The position numbers and the translations under genes were made by a program. Shown piece by piece: positions 15,549-25,400 of a stretch of 64,000 nt of DNA. The notes beneath the pieces were generated by a model, which worked only from the letters and a program-made list of their open reading frames with translations, made no database searches and was not told the DNA's origin. This DNA comes from Endozoicomonas sp. 8E (GTDB lineage Bacteria; Pseudomonadota; Gammaproteobacteria; Pseudomonadales; Endozoicomonadaceae). How positions within the stretch are numbered: position 1 is the stretch's first letter; the number at the start of each line of letters is the position of its first letter. The stretch spans positions 874,501 through 938,500 of the forward strand of contig NZ_CP120717.1 in the NCBI RefSeq assembly GCF_032883915.1. The letters are read 5' to 3'.

Positions 15549-17126
15549 ATGTCAGATAATACTGAATTCAGTAAATGGAGGGCGAGGCTTTGGCCCGTCT
15601 ACGTTTATGAGCTTAAAAAGCTTATTCCGATGATTTTGATGTTCTACCTGATACTCTTTAACTACACCATATTGCGAGATACGAAAGACACTCTGGTAGT
15701 TACTGGTGCTGGTTCAGGAGCGGAGATAATACCTTTTTTAAAATTATGGGTGAATGTACCTTTTGCAATAATATTCACAGTTACATACGCAAAGCTGAGT
15801 AATATATTTGAGAGGAGAGCTTTATTTTATTTAGTTATATCCAGCTTTCTGTTGTTTTTCTGTTTTTTTTCTCTGGTCCTTTATCCCGCTCGGGATATGC
15901 TCCACCCAACAGAGTTTGCAGATTACTTGCAGAGTATTTTGCCGCCCGGATTTATGGGATTGATCGCTGTTATGCGTAACTGGACGTTTTCTCTTTTCTA
16001 CGTCATGTCTGAGCTTTGGGGAAGTGTCTGCCTCTCTCTGATGTTTTGGGGTTTTGCCAATCATATTACCCGAGTCTCAGAATCCAAACGATTTTATGCG
16101 CTTTTCGGCATGATGGGTAATTTGGCATTACCAACGGCCGGACTGTTTGTCTACTTTGCTTCGCAGACTCGTGAAAACCTTGCCGAAGGTGTTGACCCTT
16201 GGGGGTACTCCCTGAATTTAATGACGGGTGTTCTTACTATTGGTGGCATTTTGATTATGGCGACTTACTGGTGGATCAACCGGTATGTGATGACAGACCC
16301 AAGGCTTTATAAACCTGATGAGATAGCAAGCTCCAATAAGGAAAAATTATCGTTATCCCTGAAAGAAAGTTTTCTGCATATTATCAATTCAAAATACCTG
16401 CTTTGTATTGCCCTTTTGGTTATCGGATATGGTGTCTGTATCAATATTGTTGAAGTCACCTGGAAAAACCAGCTACGCATGCAATACCCAAACCCCCATG
16501 AATACAATCAGTTCATGGGGTTATTTTCCACCTGCACAGGCATTGTGACTATTTCCATGATGTTGTTTTTTACTAATAATGTTATCCGTCGCTTTGGCTG
16601 GACAATAGCTGCACTTTGCACTCCGGTAGTTTTATTAATTACCGGAACTTTGTTTTTTTGTTTTGTTTTATTCAGGGATATCGTACCTGACATTTTATTT
16701 CTGGCGCTGGGTACTACTCCATTGATGCTGACCGTTATATTGGGTGGCGTACAAAATATCATGAGTAAATCGACCAAGTACTCCTTGTTCGATCCCACCA
16801 AGGAAATGAGCTACATCCCACTTGACCCTGAAGAAAAAGTGAAAGGTAAGGCGGCAGTTGATGTTATTGGCAATCCGACTGGTAAATCGACAGGTTCCGT
16901 CATACAGCAAGTATTAATAATTTATTTGGGTTCACTGGCGGCTATTGCTCCTTATGTAGCTATTATCGTTCTGGTTTTTTTTGCTATCTGGATTGGCGCA
17001 GCCCGCTCATTGGGGCACCAATTTAATGCACTCTCCAGTGCAAAGAAAAAGTCGTCTGAGGCACAAGCTCAGGAAACTGCCCACAGCTCACAAGCACCTT
17101 TTGTGCAAAAAACTGGGTCCGGCTGA
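15549..17126 (+). CDS. ATP/ADP translocase (plastid/Chlamydia/Rickettsia NTT type)
   Basis: A 525-residue inner-membrane carrier with about twelve hydrophobic segments, clearly of the bacterial/plastid nucleotide transporter (NTT, Tlc) family. These proteins exchange host ATP for bacterial ADP or import other nucleotides. Diagnostic blocks are YTILRDTKDTLVVTGAG (39-55, with K46), NWTFSLFYVMSELWGSV (144-160, with E155), SESKRFYALFG (177-187), and LFDPTKEMSYIPLDPEEK plus KGKAAVDVIGNPTGKSTGS from residue 413. These include the charged residues known to matter in plant and rickettsial homologues. Length is as usual and the frame is intact. The family is chiefly known from obligate intracellular bacteria and plastids. 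An outer-membrane porin gene follows 160 bases downstream. Substrate specificity (ATP/ADP versus other nucleotides) cannot be read from the sequence. Confidence 0.93.
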   Translation: MSDNTEFSKWRARLWPVYVYELKKLIPMILMFYLILFNYTILRDTKDTLVVTGAGSGAEIIPFLKLWVNVPFAIIFTVTYAKLSNIFERRALFYLVISSFLLFFCFFSLVLYPARDMLHPTEFADYLQSILPPGFMGLIAVMRNWTFSLFYVMSELWGSVCLSLMFWGFANHITRVSESKRFYALFGMMGNLALPTAGLFVYFASQTRENLAEGVDPWGYSLNLMTGVLTIGGILIMATYWWINRYVMTDPRLYKPDEIASSNKEKLSLSLKESFLHIINSKYLLCIALLVIGYGVCINIVEVTWKNQLRMQYPNPHEYNQFMGLFSTCTGIVTISMMLFFTNNVIRRFGWTIAALCTPVVLLITGTLFFCFVLFRDIVPDILFLALGTTPLMLTVILGGVQNIMSKSTKYSLFDPTKEMSYIPLDPEEKVKGKAAVDVIGNPTGKSTGSVIQQVLIIYLGSLAAIAPYVAIIVLVFFAIWIGAARSLGHQFNALSSAKKKSSEAQAQETAHSSQAPFVQKTGSG

Positions 17127-17286
17127 TTACTGAGGCATTTTTCAGAGTGCCTTGGCACCTGACCAAAATTGAGCCTGGTCGGTCAGCCCTGATGCCGGGC
17201 TTTGCCATTGAGCAAGTATGACCGTAATTAAAATGTCAAAAGGTAGCTATTGTGAAATCCATAGTAGCTATTTAGCAGGTTTTAAT

Positions 17287-18648
17287 ATGCACTTAAAATC
17301 AGGTTTACAACCATTAGTGCTTTTTGCTTCAGGATTTTGGAATACTGCAGTTTTATCGGGTGAATCATTATCTGATAATTCACCCTTTATTAATAATACG
17401 ACACTAGACGGAAAACTTCGGACCGTATATTACGATGTACATAACACTGTAAAAGACTCGACACTCGGAGCCTGGACGGGAGGCTTATCGCTGGATTTGA
17501 GTTCCAGTCTCGGTGATATAGTAGGATTAGGGGCCAGTTTCTATAGCGCTGTCAAGTTGTATATGCCCGAAGAGAATGCTTATTCATATCAACTTTTAAA
17601 TGGTGATAATGAGGGGTTCAGTAAACTGGGACAAGCCTATATCGAAGTAAAGTTACCGTCAACTTACGAAGACCGATCACTCAGCTTTAAGGCGGGACGA
17701 CAGAATTTGCGTACCGGACTGATTTCCGGCTCCAGCTCAAGAACCGTTCCCAGCAACTGGAATGGGTATAACCTTAAAGGCACGATTGGAGACCTGAAAG
17801 TCGGTTTTGCTCTGGTTGATCAGATGTCACTTAGAAATCAGGCCGGGTTTCATAGTCTGATGAACTTTTCCCGGGAAAAAATTGATTACATCATAGGTGC
17901 TGAAGCGATCTATACACTTCAGTTTTCCCATGAGCGCGAATTGCGGCTTAAATATCGCAATGCTTTTGCCAAAGACTTTTTAAAGGCACACAATGGCGAT
18001 ATCTTATTTACCACTTACGCAGGAGAGAATCTCAAAATTAACCTGGGGGGCAGTTATTATCAAACCCAAAAAAGTGGTCGTCTCTGGGAGGGTAAGGGCT
18101 GGGGTGGCTCACCATTATTTGACGATAAGGCCAGTGTTATCAACCTTCACGGGGGCATGACTGCTGGTTCATGGCATTTTCGTGCAGGAGTCAGCCATTT
18201 TAAGGCGCCGTCCAGTGAAAAAGCTTCCAGCAACGCTTACACTCCACCCGGTGCCTATTATTATGATTTCGGAGCAAACACCCACGGATACTGGGATATT
18301 AACACTTCCGGTTATGCAGAAGATATGTTGTACGACGGGGAGACAACATGGATGATGGGTCTTACCTATAATTTTTCTGAATCCTGGCTCAAAGGGCTCA
18401 AGGCAGGTTATTCATTTCATTATGGCTCCGGCATGAAGGTCAGCGCCCCCGGCGGTCATGAAATAGCTGTCGCAGAACAGGAACACGACATTCATCTGGT
18501 TTATGCCTTTCCGAAGACTGTGTTGGAAGGGTTGAAATTTAAACTGAAATACGGTCTTTATCGAAATGATAAGGCATTACAAAAAGCCATTCACAAAGAA
18601 GAAAACGATTTGCGTGTCTGGCTCGATTATGATTTCCGGATTTTCTGA
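17287..18648 (+). CDS. OprD-family outer-membrane porin
   Basis: A 453-residue outer-membrane beta-barrel protein of the OprD family. Features are an early segment LDGKLRTVYYDV, SLGDIVGLGASFYSAVKLY, a KLGQAYIEVKLP strand followed by FKAGRQNLRTGLISGSSSRTVP, and alternating amphipathic strands ending in LRVWLDYDFRIF with a terminal phenylalanine. I prefer the ATG at 17287 (AGG eight bases upstream), which gives a signal-peptide-like MHLKSGLQPLVLFASGF; the frame also opens at 17218 with a 23-residue polar extension. OprD-type channels take up amino acids, peptides or organic acids. Here the gene sits directly behind the nucleotide translocase in the same direction, so a role in letting host metabolites reach the periplasm is plausible but inferred. 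Confidence 0.85.
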   Translation: MHLKSGLQPLVLFASGFWNTAVLSGESLSDNSPFINNTTLDGKLRTVYYDVHNTVKDSTLGAWTGGLSLDLSSSLGDIVGLGASFYSAVKLYMPEENAYSYQLLNGDNEGFSKLGQAYIEVKLPSTYEDRSLSFKAGRQNLRTGLISGSSSRTVPSNWNGYNLKGTIGDLKVGFALVDQMSLRNQAGFHSLMNFSREKIDYIIGAEAIYTLQFSHERELRLKYRNAFAKDFLKAHNGDILFTTYAGENLKINLGGSYYQTQKSGRLWEGKGWGGSPLFDDKASVINLHGGMTAGSWHFRAGVSHFKAPSSEKASSNAYTPPGAYYYDFGANTHGYWDINTSGYAEDMLYDGETTWMMGLTYNFSESWLKGLKAGYSFHYGSGMKVSAPGGHEIAVAEQEHDIHLVYAFPKTVLEGLKFKLKYGLYRNDKALQKAIHKEENDLRVWLDYDFRIF

Positions 18649-18671
18649 TTTCAGCCGGAGGTGTTGTCGCC

Positions 18672-19823
18672 TTATGGAGAGTTAATGGCTGCATAAAAGA
18701 ATTGACAACGTTTCATTTCAGCCTGATATTTTCTTTTAAAGGATGGACTAAGAGCTGACAGCCTTTTCCAGCTTGTTGACACCGTTACCCTGGGATCAAC
18801 AACCCGACAACGAATATTCTCAAAGGTTGTGCTAGCCTCGCTTACATCAGTTGTCTCATAAACCCGGTACCAGGCTGACTTTATTTTCTCGACAAGAGCG
18901 GCAACCTTTGTATCCTCGCTGCTTAGCATGGACTGCCATACTTCATCATCTCCCATTTGGTATTTGATGTCTTCCAAGGTCAGTTCATTTACAGATATCA
19001 TGCGTTTGATTGCCTCTGTCGTCCATTGGTAAAGTGTCCGTCCCCAGGCTGTGACAAATATGTTCTTGTTGAGTTCCAGACTGGCATCTGCAAGTAACTG
19101 GGCCGAACCCTGACTGTCAAAATACCAGTGGTTTGTTAGCGGGTCATGGTGAAGGGACTTTATAATCTGATCGACCTGCGCCCGGGTTAGAGTTTTCCTT
19201 CTGGCTGAGCCTTGTAGTATGTAATCCAGCCGGTCTGCGCATATATCCGGCAGCTCTCTTTCAAGCATTGTAAATTGAATATTTTCAGGGGCTATGTCGT
19301 TAGGCGTTAGATCATGTTTTTTTAAAATCAGGGCAACCCCGTGCTCTTCTAAAAAACCTATAAACAGCGAATCATGGTAATCAGGATTTCCTGCAGAGCT
19401 TGTAGTAAAAAGGTAATCTGAGACATGACTGAAGGCAGTGTGAGATATATCGTGGAGCAACCCACTGACCTGCTCCTCAAAAGGGGCTCTGAAATAATTC
19501 AGAAGATAAAGTACCCCAAGGGAATGATCATAACGGGTATAAGATTCATTGTTGTGCCCTTGAGAGTCGACCAGCTGAATAATTCCATACTGATTAATGT
19601 GCTTCAATCGTTGAACAGGTTGACTGTTCAACAGTTCTGACAATAAAGGAACCTCGGCACGATTCAGCTCTAATACTCCATAATAGGTTTCTATCTGCTC
19701 ATGGTCGCTGCTATTGGCTCTGGCCAGGAAGCCTAAAACACATAAACAGACTAAAAGCACACGCCACGAGAAGTGTTGGAACTGCTGGTGGCTGGACTCA
19801 GACAGAATATGACTGGTTATCAT
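18672..19823 (-). CDS. Exported HD-domain phosphohydrolase (SAMHD1/dGTPase-like)
   Basis: A 383-residue protein with an HD metal-dependent phosphohydrolase domain. Metal ligands fit RYDHSLG (H100), LLHDISH (H124, D125) and CADRLDY (D197 or D200), in the arrangement used by SAMHD1- and dGTPase-like enzymes that hydrolyse nucleotides. The N-terminus has a hydrophobic stretch WRVLLVCLCVLGFLARANS (20-38) that looks like a signal peptide or anchor, preceded by a polar leader. This would place the domain outside the cytoplasm, which is unusual for the family. It is convergent with the porin gene (24-bp gap) and shares direction with the membrane-protein gene behind it. Nucleotide as substrate is an inference from the family and from the nucleotide translocase nearby. 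Confidence 0.8.
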   Translation of the reverse strand: MITSHILSESSHQQFQHFSWRVLLVCLCVLGFLARANSSDHEQIETYYGVLELNRAEVPLLSELLNSQPVQRLKHINQYGIIQLVDSQGHNNESYTRYDHSLGVLYLLNYFRAPFEEQVSGLLHDISHTAFSHVSDYLFTTSSAGNPDYHDSLFIGFLEEHGVALILKKHDLTPNDIAPENIQFTMLERELPDICADRLDYILQGSARRKTLTRAQVDQIIKSLHHDPLTNHWYFDSQGSAQLLADASLELNKNIFVTAWGRTLYQWTTEAIKRMISVNELTLEDIKYQMGDDEVWQSMLSSEDTKVAALVEKIKSAWYRVYETTDVSEASTTFENIRCRVVDPRVTVSTSWKRLSALSPSFKRKYQAEMKRCQFFYAAINSP

Positions 19824-19919
19824 TTGAGGTACCCTAAAACACGGCTAAAACAAGGCTAGCTTTAAAGCGGTGTTTGCCAGTATAGTCGCTTCCTCTGCCC
19901 GTTTTTTCTAAACTGGCTG

Positions 19920-21137
19920 TCAGTTAAAGAGAGCGTGTAAATAATCCAAAGGAGCGTAAAATTTCTTCCACTGATTCCAGGCTGTCTCCATGAGACTTTC
20001 TTCAAGTGAGGTGCCATAAACTGCATTGTTTGAAAAGCCATTGATCAAAGCGAGATCCAATGCAGCAATGAGGATAATGGCGAGGTTTTTCAATATATCT
20101 TTTGAGTTCAATTGTGAGCTGAGTGACATGTCCAGTTTTGAGATGAGAGACATCAGGGAACGAAAAACCCAGGTTCCGGCTCCGGCACCAAGCCCGAATG
20201 CGACCCCATTTCTGACTCCAGCAAGAGTTCCAACTTCACCTGCAACTCCGAGTAACATTCCGGGTGCAGCTCCAGCTATGGTGGTAAATGCGGCTGTGGT
20301 TTTGATCCCGAAGAGTCTCGCTACTGCGGGTGCGACTAAGGCTACGGCTCCAACTCCAACCATATCTGGATAAAGTGCTGGTAGAGAGATTATTGCTGAA
20401 ATTATCCCTGTTAATGTGGCTGACACTGCATAAGCAAAGGCTGCTTTTGCAGGTCTGAAACCTCTGGCTATCATTGCCTCATAAATGATTGTCCCGACGA
20501 CTACGCCAGTAAGGGATGACAATGAGAGCTTCTCACCATAAGCATATTGTAAAGGTGAGATGGTAACTTTATTCTGATACCGTAAAGCTTGGGTGATAAG
20601 AGTTCCGGCTACAGTTCTTGATACTATCTCACCGGAAAAAATGGCCAAGGTTACCAAAGGTACAGTATGGCGTTTGTGCTTGCTGATAGTTTTATAGCGA
20701 ATAAAACTACCCGCTCCTAACAATGTAAATCGTAGAGGCTGCCACCAGGCCCGTTCAACGGGCCAGGGCGATACGTGTCCTGCCAAAGCAACCTCTGTAG
20801 CGGTGATGGCGGCTGCCAGTTGATTACAGTTACAGAAAGATAATTTGTAATGGCGTACTTCAAACTCTTCAGCGGTGGACAGGTCAAATCTACCCGCAAG
20901 GGCAGATACCAAATTGGGTGATTCGCAGATGCTGTACCAGAATCCATAATTTAACAAAGTGGAAGCTGCCAGTCCGGTAGTAATAGCAGTCAGTTTCAGA
21001 CTGCTTTCAACCAGCGAAGCGTTATTGTAGTGGCTCAAAAAATCAAATTGTTCTTTTTTCGGTACTTCTGAGTGGGCGACAGAACACATAAAAAACAAGT
21101 ACAGAAGTAGCGGTAATAATTTACCAGATATATTCAT
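19920..21137 (-). CDS. Exported Gly/Ala-rich multi-helix membrane protein, unknown
   Basis: No family recognised. I start it at the ATG at 21137, which follows AGGACAGGC and gives a clean signal peptide MNISGKLLPLLLYLFFMCSV ending AHSE; the frame continues upstream to 21197. The 405-residue product has several hydrophobic Gly/Ala-rich segments between about residues 45 and 380 and a small cysteine cluster (FCNCNQ). Polar connecting loops are short. The combination of signal peptide and many hydrophobic helices suggests an inner-membrane protein or a secreted membrane-inserting protein. It lies 96 bases upstream of the exported HD-domain gene on the same strand, so the two may be cotranscribed. 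Confidence 0.7.
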   Translation of the reverse strand: MNISGKLLPLLLYLFFMCSVAHSEVPKKEQFDFLSHYNNASLVESSLKLTAITTGLAASTLLNYGFWYSICESPNLVSALAGRFDLSTAEEFEVRHYKLSFCNCNQLAAAITATEVALAGHVSPWPVERAWWQPLRFTLLGAGSFIRYKTISKHKRHTVPLVTLAIFSGEIVSRTVAGTLITQALRYQNKVTISPLQYAYGEKLSLSSLTGVVVGTIIYEAMIARGFRPAKAAFAYAVSATLTGIISAIISLPALYPDMVGVGAVALVAPAVARLFGIKTTAAFTTIAGAAPGMLLGVAGEVGTLAGVRNGVAFGLGAGAGTWVFRSLMSLISKLDMSLSSQLNSKDILKNLAIILIAALDLALINGFSNNAVYGTSLEESLMETAWNQWKKFYAPLDYLHALFN

Positions 21138-21273
21138 GAAGCCTGTCCTGAATCTGTGTAACTGATTGATCAAAAAGTTACCAAATAAATAGGGCATCCA
21201 TATATTTAACTAATCGACAAGTTTAGCTATTTTCCCCCTGTTTCCAATTTTTACCTTTGTAGCGGGAGATCCC

Positions 21274-21420
21274 CTGACTCGAGCCCGCAGCAGTCTGATT
21301 AATTCAGCTTCGAGTCCTTATTATCACCGTGTGTTTGCTGTGTTCGCAGGACATACTTATGACCTGATGCCTAATCATTATCAAATTGTGTTCGGCGGTT
21401 GTGGACTCTTCGTTTGTTAA
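21274..21420 (+). pseudogene. Heavily decayed relic of the Y1 transposase
   Basis: Reading from CTG at 21274 gives LTRARSSLINSASSPYYHRV then, after a large internal deletion, YDLMPNHYQIVF and a TAA at 21418. Compare TRARSSLIDPSSTPYYH and YAVMSNHYHVVLH of the intact copy. The preceding AGCGGGAGATCC corresponds to its GGCAGGAG ribosome binding site and the start codon is ATG to CTG. About 50 codons between these blocks and everything after the HUH motif are missing. The rest of 21198-21606 shows no gene. Confidence 0.75.
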
Positions 21421-21606
21421 GACTGTCAGGATACAAACTGTTTATTGTGATTATTGATCTAATCCAGCTTTCATCGTCTTTATCTGAATTGCAGCCGTAT
21501 TTGCGACCTCCTACCTATATTTCGGTTTGAGTAGAGCGCGTGAATTGTGCGACAATGCTATTGCCAATGAGATTAAACAAGAATTATACGAGAATGGACT
21601 TCAAGC

Positions 21607-22305
21607 ATGGCAGCATTACTTTTCTATAAAGACCCTGCACCACTCAACCGTGATCTTCACAAGGCACTCAGATATCAATCTTCCGGAGACTATTCATTCA
21701 CCGATAGCGTAAATTCTGTGCCGCTGACCGGTATTGAGTTTTTTGAAGCCAGTCGGGATATGCCTGTGCTTTTCAGCAAGGATGATGAAGGACGTTTTTT
21801 TCCTCTGGCGCTGCTTTCACTGATGGATGCCGGCCATAAACAGCTGGATGGTGAAGGGCGCTGGGAAGACAGTTATGTTCCAGCCTTTGTCAGACGCTAC
21901 CCTTTTGCTCTCACCGATGAGGGAACGGTTTGTTTTGACAAGGAATCTGCTCAAATTGGTGGTGAAAAGGGTGAGGCACTCTTTAATGATGAAGGCGAAA
22001 ACTCTGAAACCCTGAACAACATTATCCAGTTTTTGAACAACTACGACCAGCAGTACAAAAATACCCGAGCCTATTGCGATGAATGCAGTGAGCTGGAGCT
22101 TTTCTCACCTTTTAATCTTCAGGTCATGGCCGATAAGGATAATCCCCTGAGGCTGGAAGGACTCTATGTCATCGATGAGAAAAAACTGGCCGGGTTGCAG
22201 GAAGAAAAAATAAACGACTGGTTCAAGGCTGGCTGGCTGGCCTGGAGCTATGCGCACCTGCACTCTCTGGGGTCGCTCAGGCGGTTGCTGAAAAAACAGC
22301 AGTAA
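21607..22305 (+). CDS. SapC-family protein
   Basis: A 232-residue protein of the SapC family, named after a gene of the Caulobacter surface-layer secretion region. Typical features are the opening PLNRDLHKALRY, SVNSVPLTGIEFFEASRDMPVLF near residues 35-57, FPLALLSL, a YVPAFVRRYPFAL block and a C-terminal LAWSYAHLHSLGSLRRL. Family function is not established. No signal peptide is visible, so it is probably cytoplasmic. It ends 107 bases before the giant TpsA gene in the same direction and is likely part of that operon, where it might assist expression or export (inference). Confidence 0.85.
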   Translation: MAALLFYKDPAPLNRDLHKALRYQSSGDYSFTDSVNSVPLTGIEFFEASRDMPVLFSKDDEGRFFPLALLSLMDAGHKQLDGEGRWEDSYVPAFVRRYPFALTDEGTVCFDKESAQIGGEKGEALFNDEGENSETLNNIIQFLNNYDQQYKNTRAYCDECSELELFSPFNLQVMADKDNPLRLEGLYVIDEKKLAGLQEEKINDWFKAGWLAWSYAHLHSLGSLRRLLKKQQ

Positions 22306-22330
22306 AACTGCAATCATCAAGAGTTAAAAC

Positions 22331-22360
22331 AGACGGGGGCTTGCCCCCTATTCTTCGTCT
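22331..22360 (+). promoter_or_regulatory. Hairpin in the leader of tpsA
   Basis: The inner stem GGGGGC-TT-GCCCCC (22335-22348) lies within outer arms AGACG (22331-22335) and CGTCT (22356-22360). It stands between the SapC stop and the tpsA ribosome binding site, without a T tract. It could be an attenuator or RNA-processing structure, or a terminator remnant. Confidence 0.4.
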
Positions 22361-22412
22361 GGGGCGCCAGAAGGACAGCGTCAGGAATAAAAAGAAAAAG
22401 GAAAGGGATTCT

Positions 22413-25400
22413 ATGACATGCTTTAATCGCACGCTGTTGTCGACCTCTATTGGCCTGGCTAACAGGGCGACATTTAACAAGGTTCCCTGGCCGGTAGTGA
22501 CTGGTGCTCTGTTTGCTGCGCCCGCAATGGCAGTGGATAACGACATTCGTGCCGTTGATGGAATCACTTCTGTGTCTAGTTCCGGTAATGTCCATACCAT
22601 TACGTCCGGAAAGCGCTCCAATGCTTCTGCCATCAATGTCTTTGACAAGTTTGTGGTCGGTACCTCTCATACCGCCAACCTCGTAGTGCCTGCCGATGCA
22701 AGTAATCTGGTCAATATTGTCAAGGGTTCTGATGCACCGGAAGTACACGGTATTCTGAATAGTTACAAGAACGGCTCCCTGGGCGGCAATGTGGTATTCG
22801 CCAGCTCAGCCGGTTTTATCGTGGGTGAGACGGGTGTCGTCAATGTCGGCAAGCTTTCTATAAAAACACCCGATAGCAGCGATATCACTGCTCTACTGTC
22901 CAGTGGCGAGCCGGTAGACAGTGAGGTCAGTGATCTCCTCAATAACAGTTTCAGTGTCTCTTCCTCTGGCCTGGTGAGAATCCAGGGCAAGATCAACACA
23001 GCTTCAGGCATAGACATCTATGCCAACACCATTGATGTGGATGAAAAGGCCATTATCATTGCCGGCAACGCAGCGGCTGCCAGCGGTGTCAGCAACTATG
23101 GACAGAACAACGATTACACGGCAGTTAACGTCGACGACCTGACTATTCCAAACGAATTAAAGGTCGATGGCGGCACTATTGTTCTCAAAGCTTCCAGCAG
23201 CACAGACGGAGCCATTAATCTGTCCGGTGATCTTTATGCCGATGGTGGATTTACCATCACGGCTGACAAAATTTCCGTCAACTCGGGTTCTACTCTGGAT
23301 GCAAGAGACGGCGCCAGTCTGGCTTCGTCCGGCAGTATTCAGTTTCAGGCTGATGCTGGCAACTCTACGACACTGACTCTCAATGGCGGTAGCAATCGTG
23401 TACTTCTCCAGAGTGGTTCTGCCGCTTCTCCGGAAACCAATGATTCCGGCATTAACCTGATTGGCAGCGTTCTCTCTGATGGATCAGTGACAGTCACCGG
23501 TGACAAGGTTCAGATGAGTTCCGGCAGTTCTCTGGATGCACAGGGTAGTGTAAGCGTCACGGCTACTTCTCAGGCCAGTGTCAGTGGCAGTCTGGCTGCG
23601 GAATCGGGCATCAGTATTGACTCCAAAGATATAGACCTGAACAGTGGCAGTGTACTCGATACTCGAAACTCAGGCGACACTGCCCGGGGTGATGTAACAC
23701 TCACGGCATCAGCCAGCCAGGATGTCAGTCTTGCTTCCGCCAGTGCCACGACCAATATTGATTTCAGCGGCCAGGTCTATGCCGGAAGTCTGACCGCCAG
23801 CGCCAAATCGAAAGCTGCCAGCAGCATCAAAGAGGAACCTGCCGTAGCTATGGGCTCTGCAGTGGGTGGCGCCCTTGCCGGTGCGTCATTTTACCTGATG
23901 GACGCCGATGCTGAAGCAACAGTCAACGTCAACAGCGGCGCCAATATAAACGCCAGTGGTAATGTTTCCCTGGCTTCCGAATCCCATGCTGTTTCCGACG
24001 CTTCCGCCATTACCCTGGGTAATGCTCTTCCCGGAGCACTGGCGGCGGTTTACGCCACCAGTGACGCTACCAGTACCACTCACGTGAAGTCAGGAGCAAC
24101 GATTCAGGCGGGAGGAAATCTGGACGTTTCTGCCCACAACGAATCCTATGTTGCAGCCACAGCATTCAACCTTATTGCTGAAGATGCCAACAAGGTAGTG
24201 ATTGCTGCTGCCGTGGGCGAGTCCGATGTTGATGCCACTGCCAAGATTGACAGCGGCGTTACCCTGGACGCCAACAATCTGGTGGTGGCCGCAGAGAACC
24301 AGAATTACTACCATATCTCTGCTTCTGCCTATGGCCTGAAAGCCACCCGCTATGGTATTGCGGTTGCCGTGGGTGATTTTGATACCAATGCCACAGCCGA
24401 GCTGGGCAGCAGCCTGGGAACCGATCAGGATAAGACGGGGAATGTCACCATCACAGCCCTGGACCGGACTTTGAACCAGAGGGTTCACTCCGGTGTGACT
24501 GTGGGCAGTAACCTGTTCATGCGCACTATCGGCTCCAAAGCCATCAGTGGGGTTTCTGCGTTACAGAACGGTGTCCACAACTTCACCACCAAATACCTCC
24601 CGATAGGGCACTCTGCTCCCACCGATGAAACGGGCAAGGTCAGCTTCAAAGGCGGCCTGGCATTTTCCCTCAACCTTTCGGATCACGATGCCTACAGTTT
24701 CCTCGGCACTAATGTATCAGGGCAGGCGGATGCGCCACACATTATTGCGACTGGCAATATTCTGGTCGCCAGCCAGACCGATCTGGGCAGCGACAACCAG
24801 GCCGTTGCGGGTGGTAATAACAATGGTGCCCTGGGAGGCGACCAGGGCGGTTACAGAACGTCGGCAGAAGCGGCTGTATCGGCTCCCAAACAGAATTCCA
24901 GTGGCAGTAGCCAGACTCCGGCATCGGACAAAAGCCTGGCGCTGGCCCTCAATCTTGCCATTAACGACAGTGACGCGGTAGCGGAAGTCGGCCAGTCGGT
25001 ACAGATCGATGCGGCTAATCTTGGCGTCATTGCTCTGCAACATATGCCTATTGTCTCCACCTACGACAAGTGGGACACCTTCTCTGATGTCGTCGGCAAA
25101 TTTAACGGTGTCGGCGGGTTACAAAACAATATTCTGACCGGCTTCGCCAACGCAGGTGCTGCCGCTGATAAGGAAGCCTACGGCGGCAGCTTTAATGTCC
25201 TGTGGAACGATATGGACACCAAGGCCTGGATAGACGACAAGGCCAAAATTACGACAACCGGCACAGGCAACTGGAGCGCCAGCAGAGAGGTGAAGGCCAA
25301 CAGTGAGGTTCCCGGAATTCTGGGTAGTAGCAAGGTCTTTAAAGACGTCACTTATACCTTCTCTTTTGACGACTCAGTAGCGGTCAGGGCTTATAACCTG

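Noticed and set aside
21527-21712. Plus-strand frame overlapping the start of the SapC gene
   Set aside because: The first 30 codons look somewhat helical, but the rest is the SapC gene read in another frame and no ribosome binding site is present.
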